Shown piece after piece: positions 1 through 7,904 of a stretch of DNA of 64,000 nucleotides. The notes under the pieces are model-generated. The model was not told the DNA's origin. It saw only the letters and a list, made by a program, of their open reading frames with translations, and searched no databases. The stretch spans positions 1-64,000 of the forward strand of contig USPF01000001.1 of assembly GCA_900556555.1 (NCBI GenBank). Reading direction: 5' to 3'. Numbering within the stretch: position 1 is the stretch's first letter; each line of letters starts with the position of its first letter. A program made the translations under genes and the position numbers. This stretch comes from an uncultured Blautia sp. (GTDB taxonomy: Bacteria > Bacillota > Clostridia > Lachnospirales > Lachnospiraceae).

Positions 1-118
1 CAAATTCTTTAAATGCCTTTTCCTGAATGTGTTTTGGAATGTAATTTAACATTGGATCTAAGCCCACCACAATCGGCGCTTTTGTTTTCTGAATTTTCGC
101 AGTCAGTTTGTTAATCAT
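1..118 (-). CDS. pyrF: Orotidine 5'-phosphate decarboxylase, N-terminal fragment
   Basis: Only the first 39 codons are in the window; the gene runs off the left edge. The product would decarboxylate OMP to UMP, the last step of de novo pyrimidine synthesis. The N-terminus MINKLTAKIQ followed by IVVGLDPML matches the longer (about 300-residue) PyrF type, in which the VGLDP strand carries the first active-site Asp. The ATG at 118 is preceded by a strong GGAGGA Shine-Dalgarno at 121-128. It lies 40 bp after pyrC on the same strand, so the two form a pyr operon. Confidence 0.85.
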   Translation of the reverse strand, partial: MINKLTAKIQKTKAPIVVGLDPMLNYIPKHIQEKAFKEF

Positions 119-158
119 GATTTCTCCTCCAATAGTTCTTCTTTCTTACTCTTTTCTT

Positions 159-1442
159 TTACTCTTCTATATACGCAATTTCACCGTCACAAATCGTAGC
201 CTTTACCATACCTTTTACTTTTCTTCCGTTAAACGGTGTATTTTTTCCTTTTGACTCAAAAGTTTTGCTGTCAATTACATATTCTTTTTCCGGATCAATA
301 ATCGTAATATCCGCAGGACTTCCCACTTCCAGACGACCTCTGTCTGAGTGAATAATCTTTGCCGGATTATAGCTCATTTTTTCAGCCATCTGCATTGGTG
401 TTAAAATTCCTTTGTGTACCAGCTCTGTCATAGTAAGAGGCACTGCCGTTTCCAAGCCTACTATACCAAATGGCGCTTCTGTCATGGAACGCTGTTTTTC
501 TTCTCTGCTGTGTGGCGCATGGTCTGTGCTGATTACGTCAAAAATGTCATCTTTTAATCCTTTTACCAGTGCATCTCTGTCCTCTTTTGTACGCAGAGGC
601 GGATTCATTTTATAATTAGCATCACCTGCAACCACATCATCTGATGTTAAAATAAAATGATGTGGGCAGACTTCACCTGTAACAGGAAGCTTTTCTTCCT
701 TGGCAAGTTCAATCATACGCACACTGTCCTTTGTAGAACAATGACATAAATGCAGACTTGCACCTGTCTCTTTTGCAAGCATAATATCTCTTGCTACAAT
801 AATATCTTCTACTGCATTGCTGATACCCGGAAGTCCCAGCTCTTTTGATTTTTCATCTTCATTTACGCAGCCGCCGTTTACCATATTCTGGTCTTCACAA
901 TGGGCAAACACCGGAATATTATGGTCTGCTGCAATCTGCATTGCTTCTTTATAAATTCTGGTATTCATTACGGATTTTCCGTCTTCGCTGATTGCCGGAA
1001 TTCCGGCTTTTATCATCCCTTCAATATCTGCCAGTTCTTCTCCTTTTTGCTGCTTTGTTACAGCTCCGACCTGAAGAACATGAATAGGAGCAAGTTCTTT
1101 TGCTTTGTTGTGTACATAATTTACTCTGTCAGCGCAATCAATTACCGGTTTTGTGTTAGGCATTGCTAAAATTGTAGTAAATCCACCTTTTGCCCCTGCC
1201 TTTGCACCGGTTACAACGTCTTCTTTATAAGTCAGTCCCGGGTCACGCAAATGTACATGCAAATCAATCAGTCCCGGCATTACGTAACAACCTTTGGCAT
1301 CAATAATTTTTTCAGGTATTTCCTTACATTCTATTTTTTCTTTAATTTCCTTAATTACACCATCTTCAACAAGAATATCACCGACTTTATCTGTCTGGTC
1401 TGATGGGTTTAAAATACGTCCTTTTTTAATCAGTATTTTCAT
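159..1442 (-). CDS. pyrC: Dihydroorotase
   Basis: A 427-residue class I dihydroorotase, which closes carbamoyl-aspartate to dihydroorotate in the cytoplasm. The metal-binding motif DLHVHLRDPG puts His62 and His64 in place, and STDHAPHSREEK near residue 308 carries the conserved catalytic Asp. The length is normal for the bacterial/PyrC-type amidohydrolase. The start is ATG with an AAAGGA site about 12 nt upstream. It is followed by pyrF and has its own promoter (1475-1503). No PyrR-type attenuator is visible in the short leader. Confidence 0.95.
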   Translation of the reverse strand: MKILIKKGRILNPSDQTDKVGDILVEDGVIKEIKEKIECKEIPEKIIDAKGCYVMPGLIDLHVHLRDPGLTYKEDVVTGAKAGAKGGFTTILAMPNTKPVIDCADRVNYVHNKAKELAPIHVLQVGAVTKQQKGEELADIEGMIKAGIPAISEDGKSVMNTRIYKEAMQIAADHNIPVFAHCEDQNMVNGGCVNEDEKSKELGLPGISNAVEDIIVARDIMLAKETGASLHLCHCSTKDSVRMIELAKEEKLPVTGEVCPHHFILTSDDVVAGDANYKMNPPLRTKEDRDALVKGLKDDIFDVISTDHAPHSREEKQRSMTEAPFGIVGLETAVPLTMTELVHKGILTPMQMAEKMSYNPAKIIHSDRGRLEVGSPADITIIDPEKEYVIDSKTFESKGKNTPFNGRKVKGMVKATICDGEIAYIEE

Positions 1443-1474
1443 AGATTTTCATATCCTTTCTGATTATTATATAA

Positions 1475-1503
1475 ATAGTAACACACACATTTTCTTTCGT
1501 CAA
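1475..1503 (-). promoter_or_regulatory. Predicted sigma-A promoter of pyrC-pyrF
   Basis: On the minus strand TTGACG (1498-1503) and TACTAT (1475-1480) are separated by 17 bp, about 30 bp upstream of the pyrC start. It is back to back with the csp promoter. Confidence 0.6.
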
Positions 1504-1516
1504 TTACACTTTTCCC

Positions 1517-1545
1517 TTGACTTTTACACATCCAGGGAATATACT
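1517..1545 (+). promoter_or_regulatory. Predicted sigma-A promoter of the cold-shock gene
   Basis: TTGACT (1517-1522), a 17-bp spacer and TATACT (1540-1545). The expected start near 1552 gives a leader of about 130 nt, long for this genome and typical of cold-shock genes. Confidence 0.7.
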
Positions 1546-1574
1546 GATTATGCAAAGACATATTGGATATTAGT

Positions 1575-1641
1575 ATTAAATGGTTTTTAGAGAGGGTATT
1601 ATCATTTTTATACATAATATTATCTCTAAAGACCATTTAAT
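1575..1641 (+). promoter_or_regulatory. Long hairpin in the cold-shock mRNA leader
   Basis: Arms 1575-1593 and 1623-1641 pair over 19 bp with a single G-U position (core AAATGGTTTTTAGAGA against TCTCTAAAGACCATTT), with a 29-nt AU-rich loop. It ends 39 nt before the start codon and is not followed by a U-tract, so it is not a terminator. Cold-shock leaders are known to act as thermosensors, so this is a candidate temperature-responsive element. Confidence 0.6.
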
Positions 1642-1680
1642 TTTTTATCCAGCCATTTTTATTTTTATGGAGGTAACACT

Positions 1681-1881
1681 ATGAACAAGGGAACTGTTAA
1701 ATGGTTCAACGCAGAAAAAGGATACGGATTTATTACAGGAGAAGATGGACAGGACGTTTTCGTACATTTCTCTGCAATTAACGGAGAAGGCTTCAAATCT
1801 TTAGAAGAAGGTCAGGCTGTAAGTTATGATTTAACAGAAGGCGCTCGCGGAATGCAGGCAGCTAACGTAGAAAAATTATAA
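1681..1881 (+). CDS. Cold-shock protein, CspA family
   Basis: A 66-residue single cold-shock domain. It binds single-stranded RNA and DNA and prevents secondary structure at low temperature. The RNP1 motif KGYGFI and the RNP2 motif VFVHFS are both intact, and [10 protein letters not shown] is the canonical start. An ATGGAGG ribosome site precedes the ATG. It is monocistronic, with its own promoter, structured leader and terminator. Which csp paralog it is cannot be told from sequence. Confidence 0.95.
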   Translation: MNKGTVKWFNAEKGYGFITGEDGQDVFVHFSAINGEGFKSLEEGQAVSYDLTEGARGMQAANVEKL

Positions 1882-1902
1882 TTCTATAAATGACGAATTT
1901 TG

Positions 1903-1936
1903 GAGGCTGTCGGATGAATACGGCAGTCTCTTTTTT
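1903..1936 (+). terminator. Intrinsic terminator of the cold-shock gene
   Basis: A 10-bp stem (1903-1912 with 1921-1930, two G-U pairs) and an 8-nt loop, followed by TTTTTT. Confidence 0.85.
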
Positions 1937-1960
1937 ATTGTTTTTACAAACAAATTTTAA

Positions 1961-1999
1961 GGGGCTGTCTATGTTCTTATTACATTCCACGACAGCCCC
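1961..1999 (-). terminator. Terminator of the small membrane protein gene
   Basis: A perfect 9-bp GGGGCTGTC / GACAGCCCC stem with a 21-nt loop. On the minus strand it is followed by TTAAAATTTG. It lies just beyond the 87-residue ORF. Confidence 0.65.
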
Positions 2000-2030
2000 C
2001 GCTTCTTCACTTTTCAGATTTTCGATTGTT

Positions 2031-2294
2031 TTACTCTGCTGTTTTTTCTGTCAGTCCATTCAAATAATCAGAAATTGCTGTAATGTCCATCTCTGTGGTT
2101 ACGACTTTTTGCTCTTCATCTGGATCTGGTCTGGTAAGTACCCCATATGCAGAATACCCAATCCATGCAATCATTGCAACACCCACAGCACCGATCGCCA
2201 GCTTTTCAAAAAAAAGTGTTCTCTTTTCTTTTTTCTGGATTTTTTCACGGTTTGCCTTTTCTTTTTTATATCTGTCTACTTTTTCCTGACTCAT
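2031..2294 (-). CDS. Small single-pass membrane protein of unknown function
   Basis: An 87-residue protein. Residues 1-27 are highly basic (many Lys/Arg) and cytosolic, about residues 30-52 form one hydrophobic helix (KLAIGAVGVAMIAWIGYSAY), and the remainder is an acidic, probably extracytoplasmic tail. I recognise no domain. An AGGAGA site stands 9 nt before the ATG. It is transcribed alone, between its own terminator and an upstream TATACT-type promoter. Confidence 0.7.
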   Translation of the reverse strand: MSQEKVDRYKKEKANREKIQKKEKRTLFFEKLAIGAVGVAMIAWIGYSAYGVLTRPDPDEEQKVVTTEMDITAISDYLNGLTEKTAE

Positions 2295-2384
2295 GTTTCT
2301 TCATCTCCTAATATCATTTGACTTGTGTCCTAGTATAACACAAACACATCACTTTTTACAACCTGGAAGGAAAAAAATTCCCCC

Positions 2385-2414
2385 TTGACCCAGCCTGCTA
2401 AAATTGTATATACT
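2385..2414 (+). promoter_or_regulatory. Predicted promoter of the YitT-family gene
   Basis: TTGACC (2385-2390), an 18-bp spacer and TATACT (2409-2414). The predicted start (about 2421) falls at the base of the hairpin that follows. Confidence 0.6.
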
Positions 2415-2421
2415 ATATATG

Positions 2422-2477
2422 AAAAGAGCATTTGCGGATTATAAACTTATAATTCGTAGCTGCTCTTTTCTCTTTTT
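2422..2477 (+). promoter_or_regulatory. Promoter-proximal terminator-like leader hairpin
   Basis: The outer stem AAAAGAGCA / TGCTCTTTT (2422-2430, 2461-2469), a symmetric 2-nt internal loop, and an inner 12-bp stem (2433-2444 with 2447-2458, two G-U pairs) form one long hairpin followed by CTCTTTTT. It begins at the predicted +1, so it could attenuate transcription or protect the 5' end of the yitT mRNA. Confidence 0.55.
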
Positions 2478-2503
2478 CATACTACAAAAGGAGGGTACGG
2501 TTC

Positions 2504-3376
2504 ATGAACACATTACATTCCAAAATCTGGTACGCTAAGAAATGGAGTATCGATATTCTCATTGATATCCTGGGCGGTATTTTCATTGCCCTTGGAACCT
2601 ATAATTTCGCTGCCGCTGCTGAATTTCCTATGGTTGGCGTCAATGGAATTGCCCTGATTTTTTATCAGTTATGGGGGCTTCCCATTGGACGCACTGCCAT
2701 GCTTTTAAACATTCCTATTGCTGTTTTCTGTTTCAAGGTTTTAGGCCGGCGTTTTTTTCTCCGCTCTGTGCGCACCATCCTCATCACTTCATTCCTGATG
2801 GACTATGCTGCACCTTTGTTTCCTGTTTATGAAGGTGACCGGATGCTTGCTGCTATCTGCACTGGTATCCTGTCAGGACTTGGATTTGCCCTGATCTACA
2901 TGAGAGATTCTTCTACTGGTGGAGCTGATTTTATCATCCTCAGCCTGAAAGCTCTCCACCCTCATCTCACGATCGGCAAGATTTCTTTTGCCATGGATGC
3001 TGTCATTGTACTCCTCGGTGTAATGATCGTATCCAAAGATATAGACAGCCTGATTTACGGCATTATTATCAGTTTTCTGCTGTCTACTATGGTGGATAAA
3101 GTCATGTACGGCATCAGTGCCGGAAAACTGACTCTGATCGTCACAGAACATTCCCGGGAGGTTGCCGAAAAAATCGACCAGGCTACTGGCCGTGGTGCCA
3201 CCTTTTTAAAAGCACAGGGCAGCTATTCCGGTGAGGACAAAGATGTGGTCATGTGTGCCTGCAACAATAAACAGATGTACGGCATCCGCAGTGTTGTAAA
3301 GGAAATCGACCCGGATGCATTTATCATCATCATGGAATCCAATGAAGTTCTCGGAGAGGGCTTCAAGCCTCATTAA
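2504..3376 (+). CDS. YitT family membrane protein (YitT_membrane + DUF2179)
   Basis: A 290-residue protein. The N-terminal 200 residues hold five or six hydrophobic helices, including DILGGIFIALGTYNFA and STGGADFIILSLKALHP, typical of the YitT membrane domain. Residues of about 210-285 form the soluble DUF2179 domain (KLTLIVTEHSREVAEKI). The family is widespread in Firmicutes and its transport or sensing role is not settled. An AGGAGGG site precedes the ATG. Its last 14 bp overlap the 3' end of truA on the other strand. Confidence 0.9.
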   Translation: MNTLHSKIWYAKKWSIDILIDILGGIFIALGTYNFAAAAEFPMVGVNGIALIFYQLWGLPIGRTAMLLNIPIAVFCFKVLGRRFFLRSVRTILITSFLMDYAAPLFPVYEGDRMLAAICTGILSGLGFALIYMRDSSTGGADFIILSLKALHPHLTIGKISFAMDAVIVLLGVMIVSKDIDSLIYGIIISFLLSTMVDKVMYGISAGKLTLIVTEHSREVAEKIDQATGRGATFLKAQGSYSGEDKDVVMCACNNKQMYGIRSVVKEIDPDAFIIIMESNEVLGEGFKPH

Positions 3377-4130
3377 CTGGAATCTGTTCTTCTTCTGGAT
3401 AACGGATTTCTACCAGCGTCAGCCCTCTTGCCGGAGCTGTCGGCCCTGCTGCACTCCGGTCTTTTTTCTCCAGGATTTCTTTTATATGGGCAGGCGGATA
3501 AGCACCTGCCCCCACTTCCATCAAGGTACCTGCCAGAATCCGCACCATGTTATACAAAAATCCATTTCCGCAGACTCTGATTGTAATCAGATCATTCTCT
3601 TTTTCAATCTCAATTTTTTCTATGGTGCGCACAGTGGTTTTCACCTGGGCATTGGTTCCGCAAAAACTTTTAAAATCATGCTCACCCACAAGGTAAGAAG
3701 CTCCCTTTCTCATCTTTTCTACATCCAAAGGGACATAAGTAAAATGGGAATAAAATCTCTGTGTGGGAATTGGAAATTTCCTGTTTAAGATTTTATATTC
3801 ATAAGTTTTTACACTTTTTACATATCTTGGATGAAACTCCATAGGCACTTCCTCTGACTTTTCAATCCTGATATCTTCAGGCAGCCTCTGGTTTAGTGCA
3901 TAAGAAAATTTTTCTCCCGGCATCCGCACGCTGGTATCGAACACTGCAATATTCCCAAGTGCATGCACGCCTGCATCTGTCCTGCTGGCTCCTATGGTCT
4001 CTATCTTCTCTTTTGTAAGCTCTGACAAATGTCTGTTTAACACTTCCTGTACTGTAATCCCATTTGGCTGCACCTGCCATCCGCAGTAATTTGTCCCATC
4101 ATAGGCTACCGTAAGTCTTACTCGTTTCAT
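3363..4130 (-). CDS. truA: tRNA pseudouridine(38-40) synthase
   Basis: A 255-residue TruA, which isomerises uridines 38-40 in the tRNA anticodon arm. The catalytic Asp is D52 in the motif GASRTDAGVHALG, and the start MKRVRLTVAYDGTNY is canonical. I place the start at the ATG at 4130, with AAGGAG 9 nt upstream, rather than at the in-frame codon at 4196. It lies 17 bp after ecfT, the conserved ecfA1-ecfA2-ecfT-truA order of Firmicutes, and overlaps the 3' end of yitT by 14 bp. Confidence 0.95.
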   Translation of the reverse strand: MKRVRLTVAYDGTNYCGWQVQPNGITVQEVLNRHLSELTKEKIETIGASRTDAGVHALGNIAVFDTSVRMPGEKFSYALNQRLPEDIRIEKSEEVPMEFHPRYVKSVKTYEYKILNRKFPIPTQRFYSHFTYVPLDVEKMRKGASYLVGEHDFKSFCGTNAQVKTTVRTIEKIEIEKENDLITIRVCGNGFLYNMVRILAGTLMEVGAGAYPPAHIKEILEKKDRSAAGPTAPARGLTLVEIRYPEEEQIPVNEA

Positions 4131-4147
4131 TTTCCGGTGCTCCTTTG

Positions 4148-4948
4148 TTATAATAAAATGCGGATAGCAATATCTGCTCCAAGATAAAACAGACAAACTG
4201 CATATGCCCAGTAATCCCTCGCTTTATAAATCAGAGGCTTCATCTGTGTACGGTTCTCTCCTCCATGATAGCATCTTGCTTCCATGGCCATAGCCAGATC
4301 ATCTGCTCTCCTGAAAGCCGATATAAATAATGGCACCAGCAGAGGAATCAGGCTTTTTGCCTTCTGAATCAGATTTCCGCTTTCAAAGTCAGCTCCTCTT
4401 GCAATCTGTGCCTTCATGATTTTGTCTGTTTCTTCCATCAGAATTGGAATAAAGCGGAGTGCAATGGACATCATCATGGAAATCTCATGCACCGGAACTT
4501 TGATTTTCTTTAGCGGATTCAGAATTCTCTCTAAACCATCTGTAAGCTGATTTGGCGTAGTGGTAAGCGTCATAACAGATGAACCAATGACCAGATAAAT
4601 CAGCCGGATTCCGATTTTCACAGCCTGGCGGATTCCTTCATAGGTAAGCTTCAGGAACCCAAACTCCCAAATTACCTCGCCAGGAACAAGAAACAGGTTA
4701 AAGGCCAGGGTAATGATCAAAATCAGACACAAGGGTTTTAAACCCTTGAGCATAAATTTCACAGGCACCTTAGAAAGCCCTACAATAGCCACAAGAAATA
4801 CCGTTGCCAGGACATAGCCCCAGATTCCATCTGCTACAAACAGGGAAATCAAAAATAAAAATGTTCCGATAAATTTCACTCTCGGATCCAGACGGTGGAG
4901 AATGGAATCAGCCGGATAATATTGTCCAATGGTAATATCTCTTATCAT
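4148..4948 (-). CDS. ecfT: ECF transporter transmembrane protein EcfT
   Basis: A 266-residue scaffold protein of the group II energy-coupling-factor vitamin/metal transporters. It has about five hydrophobic segments and ends in coupling-helix sequence: ARGADF near 180 and ADDLAMAMEARCY near 216 are the A-R-G motifs that dock the ATPases. Its start codon overlaps the end of ecfA2 by 4 bp. No substrate-binding S component is encoded nearby, so the module should be shared by several S components elsewhere. Confidence 0.95.
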   Translation of the reverse strand: MIRDITIGQYYPADSILHRLDPRVKFIGTFLFLISLFVADGIWGYVLATVFLVAIVGLSKVPVKFMLKGLKPLCLILIITLAFNLFLVPGEVIWEFGFLKLTYEGIRQAVKIGIRLIYLVIGSSVMTLTTTPNQLTDGLERILNPLKKIKVPVHEISMMMSIALRFIPILMEETDKIMKAQIARGADFESGNLIQKAKSLIPLLVPLFISAFRRADDLAMAMEARCYHGGENRTQMKPLIYKARDYWAYAVCLFYLGADIAIRILL

Positions 4949-5802
4949 TTTTTCAATCCCCCAAGTGCTTTCAAAATACTTTCCTTTGCTTCTTCCACAG
5001 TAATGGCCTGCGTATCAACATCCAGGCCCGCATTTTTTAAATCATGCATAATATAGGTAATCTGCGGAGCTGCAAGCCCAATCTGCTCCAGTTTCTGATA
5101 CTGGGCAAAAACTTCTTTTGGAGTCCCGTCAAAGGCCTTCTCACCTTTGTTCATAACAAGAATCCGGTCCACATATCTTGCAATATCCTCCATACTATGT
5201 GAAACCAAAATCACCGTAATGTTTCTGACTTCGTGGAGATATGCAATCTGATCCAGAATTTCATCCCTGCCTTTAGGGTCAAGCCCAGCGGTAGGTTCAT
5301 CAAGAATCAGTACCTCTGGATTCATAGCCAGCACACCTGCAATGGCTACCCTGCGTTTCTGCCCTCCTGATAAATCAAAAGGCGAACTGGAGTAATACTT
5401 TTCTTTTAGTCCTGCCTGCTTTAATGCTGCAATTGCCCGTTCCTGAGCTTCTTCTTTTGAAAGTCCCAGGTTCTTTGGCCCAAAACAGACATCTGACAAA
5501 ACATCTGCCTCAAAAAGCTGATGTTCTGGATACTGGAATACCAGTCCAACATGGCTTCTCAGACGCTTCAGGGAATATCCCTCCTGCCAGATATTTTCAT
5601 CTTTATAATATACAGTTCCGGCTGTAGGACGCATCAGACCATTAAAATGCTGTATCAAGGTTGATTTCCCGCTGCCGGTATGCCCGATAATTCCCAGGAA
5701 CTGCCCCGCAGGAATATCCAGACTCACATCTTTCAGTGCATGGGTCTCATAGGCATTTCCGGGATTATATGTATAGGTTACATGTTCTAATTTTAATGAC
5801 AT
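4945..5802 (-). CDS. ecfA2: ECF transporter ATPase EcfA2
   Basis: A 285-residue ABC ATPase. Walker A is GHTGSGKST (40-48), the signature is DLSGGQKRR, and Walker B is VLILDEPTAGLDP. It pairs with EcfA1 as a heterodimer that powers vitamin uptake through EcfT. It overlaps ecfA1 by 10 bp upstream and ecfT by 4 bp downstream, which implies translational coupling. Confidence 0.95.
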   Translation of the reverse strand: MSLKLEHVTYTYNPGNAYETHALKDVSLDIPAGQFLGIIGHTGSGKSTLIQHFNGLMRPTAGTVYYKDENIWQEGYSLKRLRSHVGLVFQYPEHQLFEADVLSDVCFGPKNLGLSKEEAQERAIAALKQAGLKEKYYSSSPFDLSGGQKRRVAIAGVLAMNPEVLILDEPTAGLDPKGRDEILDQIAYLHEVRNITVILVSHSMEDIARYVDRILVMNKGEKAFDGTPKEVFAQYQKLEQIGLAAPQITYIMHDLKNAGLDVDTQAITVEEAKESILKALGGLKK

Positions 5803-6638
5803 AAGGCATCCACCAATTCCTTTGCTGTAAGTATTCCATCAGGAACTTCTACTCCTGCTTTTTTCAGTTCATGTGCCAAAAGCGTAACCTGGGGTACATC
5901 AAGACGGTAGCTTTTTAATTCTTCCACTCTTGAAAAAATTTCTTTTGGCGTACCTTCCATTACAATATGCCCCTGATCCATAACAAAAACTTGATCGGAA
6001 TCTATCACTTCTTCCATATAATGAGTAATAAGAATCACCGTGATACCCTGGTTTTTATTTAATTCATGAACCGCCTGAAGAACCTCTTTTCTTCCGTTTG
6101 GATCCAACATAGCTGTTGGCTCATCTAAAATAATACACTTGGGCTGCATTGCCATGACTCCTGCGATGGCCACCCTCTGTTTCTGTCCCCCTGACAGTTT
6201 GTTAGGTGAACGATGGCGAAAAGCTGTCATTCCTACAGCTTCCAGGCTTTTATTGACTCTTGTCCAGATTGCGTCTGTTGGAACCCCCATATTTTCAGGG
6301 CCAAATCCCACATCTTCTTCCACCACAGTTCCAATAATCTGATTGTCAGGATTCTGGAACACCATCCCTGCACTCTGGCGAATTTCCCATAATTCATCTA
6401 TGGCTGCTGTATCTTTCCCATCTACCCACAAGGTACCTTCTGTGGGAATGAGAAGAGCATTCATATGCTTTGCCAGCGTAGACTTCCCAGAACCATTATG
6501 TCCCAGGATAGAGATAAACTGCCCCGCCCGGATATCCAGGTTCACGTTGTCTACCGCTGTATGGCTCTCTGACGGCTGTCCGTTATCATCATATTTTAAA
6601 TAATCATATTTTAAGTTTTTGGCTTTTATGATTCCCAT
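5793..6638 (-). CDS. ecfA1: ECF transporter ATPase EcfA1
   Basis: A 281-residue ABC ATPase with Walker A GHNGSGKST (46-54), signature KLSGGQKQR and Walker B CIILDEPTAMLDP. It is the partner of EcfA2 in the energy-coupling module. An AAGGAG site precedes the ATG. Only 15 bp separate it from the HAD-acetyltransferase fusion upstream, so all five genes down to truA may be cotranscribed. Confidence 0.95.
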   Translation of the reverse strand: MGIIKAKNLKYDYLKYDDNGQPSESHTAVDNVNLDIRAGQFISILGHNGSGKSTLAKHMNALLIPTEGTLWVDGKDTAAIDELWEIRQSAGMVFQNPDNQIIGTVVEEDVGFGPENMGVPTDAIWTRVNKSLEAVGMTAFRHRSPNKLSGGQKQRVAIAGVMAMQPKCIILDEPTAMLDPNGRKEVLQAVHELNKNQGITVILITHYMEEVIDSDQVFVMDQGHIVMEGTPKEIFSRVEELKSYRLDVPQVTLLAHELKKAGVEVPDGILTAKELVDALCH

Positions 6639-6653
6639 TTTGCTGCTGTCTCC

Positions 6654-7841
6654 TTAATTACAGGTATATCTCCAGATTTCCATATCCTCGCTGTCCTGAA
6701 GGATATGCTCATCTGTTTTCACAAATCCAAGCTTTCTGGCAAGCTGTCTGGACGGCTGATTATCCTTTTTGATTCTGCAATGAACATAAACTGCCCCTCG
6801 TTCTCCTGCCACCTGCAAAATTGCTTTGCAGGCTTCGTAAGCAAATCCTTGATGCCTGAAATTCTCGTCAATGACATATCCCAGTTCCACAACTGTCTTT
6901 CTATTGTCCCAATATTTGGGTTCTATACCTGCTCTGCCAATGATTTCACCTGTATCTTTTTTGATCACACACCAGTATCCCATATCACATAATTCATACA
7001 TGTAAGTGCGGTAATCGACAAATCCTTCTAATTCCTCTGTAAGAGGTTTTGCGATTCCTTCGCAGGTATCCCTGGAAGTCTCCTGTGCACAGATTTCCAT
7101 TAATCTCGGAATATCCCTTTCTTCCATTTCTTTGATCAGAAGCCTCTCTGTCTCACAAACCAGTGCCGGGAGATGATGGTGATGACAATAAACCTTATTG
7201 GCAAATATGGCGTCAATTTCTTCAAAACCTTCCACCACCACGGATGCTGTCTGCAGATTCTGTTTTCCAGAATCCGGATTATAATATGCCATGCAAGTCA
7301 TTCCTGCTGCCTTAGCTGCCCTGCATCCATTCTCCGAATCTTCTATCACCAGACATTCCTCAGGTAACAGGCCCAGAATATCTGCTGTTTTCAGAAAAAT
7401 ATCAGGAGCCGGTTTTGGATGTTCTACATGTTCACCGCTTACAAGAACCTGAAAATACGGAGAAATACCCCAGTAACTGGTAACATTTTCAATATATTCC
7501 TGGGGCGAAGACGATGCCACAGCCATATGATATCCTGCTTCATGAAACCGCTCCAGCATATCTTTTACATAGGGAATCAGAGGCGGATATCCCTGCTTTT
7601 CTATCATTTCCTGTTTCAGGTTTTTTACTTCCAGTGAAAGACTGTCATCCTTTTCATCCACCCCATAATGTTCATGGAGAATCTGCATTAAAACCTGCAC
7701 AGTGGAACCAATACAAGGCTTATAAATTTCATAATCCAGGTTTATCCCACGTTTTTTCAATGCTTCTTTCCATACCTGATAATGAAAGGGTTCGCTGTTG
7801 ATCAGCACCCCATCCATATCGAAAATAATTCCTTTGAGCAT
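6654..7841 (-). CDS. HAD-superfamily hydrolase fused to a GNAT acetyltransferase
   Basis: A 395-residue two-domain protein. Residues 1 to about 215 are a beta-phosphoglucomutase-like HAD phosphatase: motif I is DMDGVLINSEP with both Asp residues, and the late motif is VIEDSENGCRAAKAAG. Residues of about 228-395 are a RimJ-like N-acetyltransferase (CETERLLIKEME, then the acetyl-CoA loop FRHQGFAYEA). The His-rich linker HHHHLP joins them. Each domain is complete, so this is a genuine fusion. The substrates are unknown; a sugar phosphate for the HAD half is an inference from the family. Confidence 0.85.
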   Translation of the reverse strand: MLKGIIFDMDGVLINSEPFHYQVWKEALKKRGINLDYEIYKPCIGSTVQVLMQILHEHYGVDEKDDSLSLEVKNLKQEMIEKQGYPPLIPYVKDMLERFHEAGYHMAVASSSPQEYIENVTSYWGISPYFQVLVSGEHVEHPKPAPDIFLKTADILGLLPEECLVIEDSENGCRAAKAAGMTCMAYYNPDSGKQNLQTASVVVEGFEEIDAIFANKVYCHHHHLPALVCETERLLIKEMEERDIPRLMEICAQETSRDTCEGIAKPLTEELEGFVDYRTYMYELCDMGYWCVIKKDTGEIIGRAGIEPKYWDNRKTVVELGYVIDENFRHQGFAYEACKAILQVAGERGAVYVHCRIKKDNQPSRQLARKLGFVKTDEHILQDSEDMEIWRYTCN

Positions 7842-7867
7842 GTTTTACCTTCTCTCTCATACTAAGA

Positions 7868-7899
7868 AAACCGGAAGACATTTCCTGCCTTTCCGGTTT
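7868..7899 (-). terminator. Terminator after ysxC
   Basis: AAACCGGAA (7868-7876) pairs perfectly with TTCCGGTTT (7891-7899). On the minus strand it is followed by TCTTAG. It separates ysxC from the HAD-GNAT gene. Confidence 0.65.
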
Positions 7900-7904
7900 C
7901 CTGG

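Noticed and set aside
1439-1636. A 65-codon minus ORF upstream of pyrC
   Set aside because: It covers both divergent promoters and the csp leader hairpin and has no family features.
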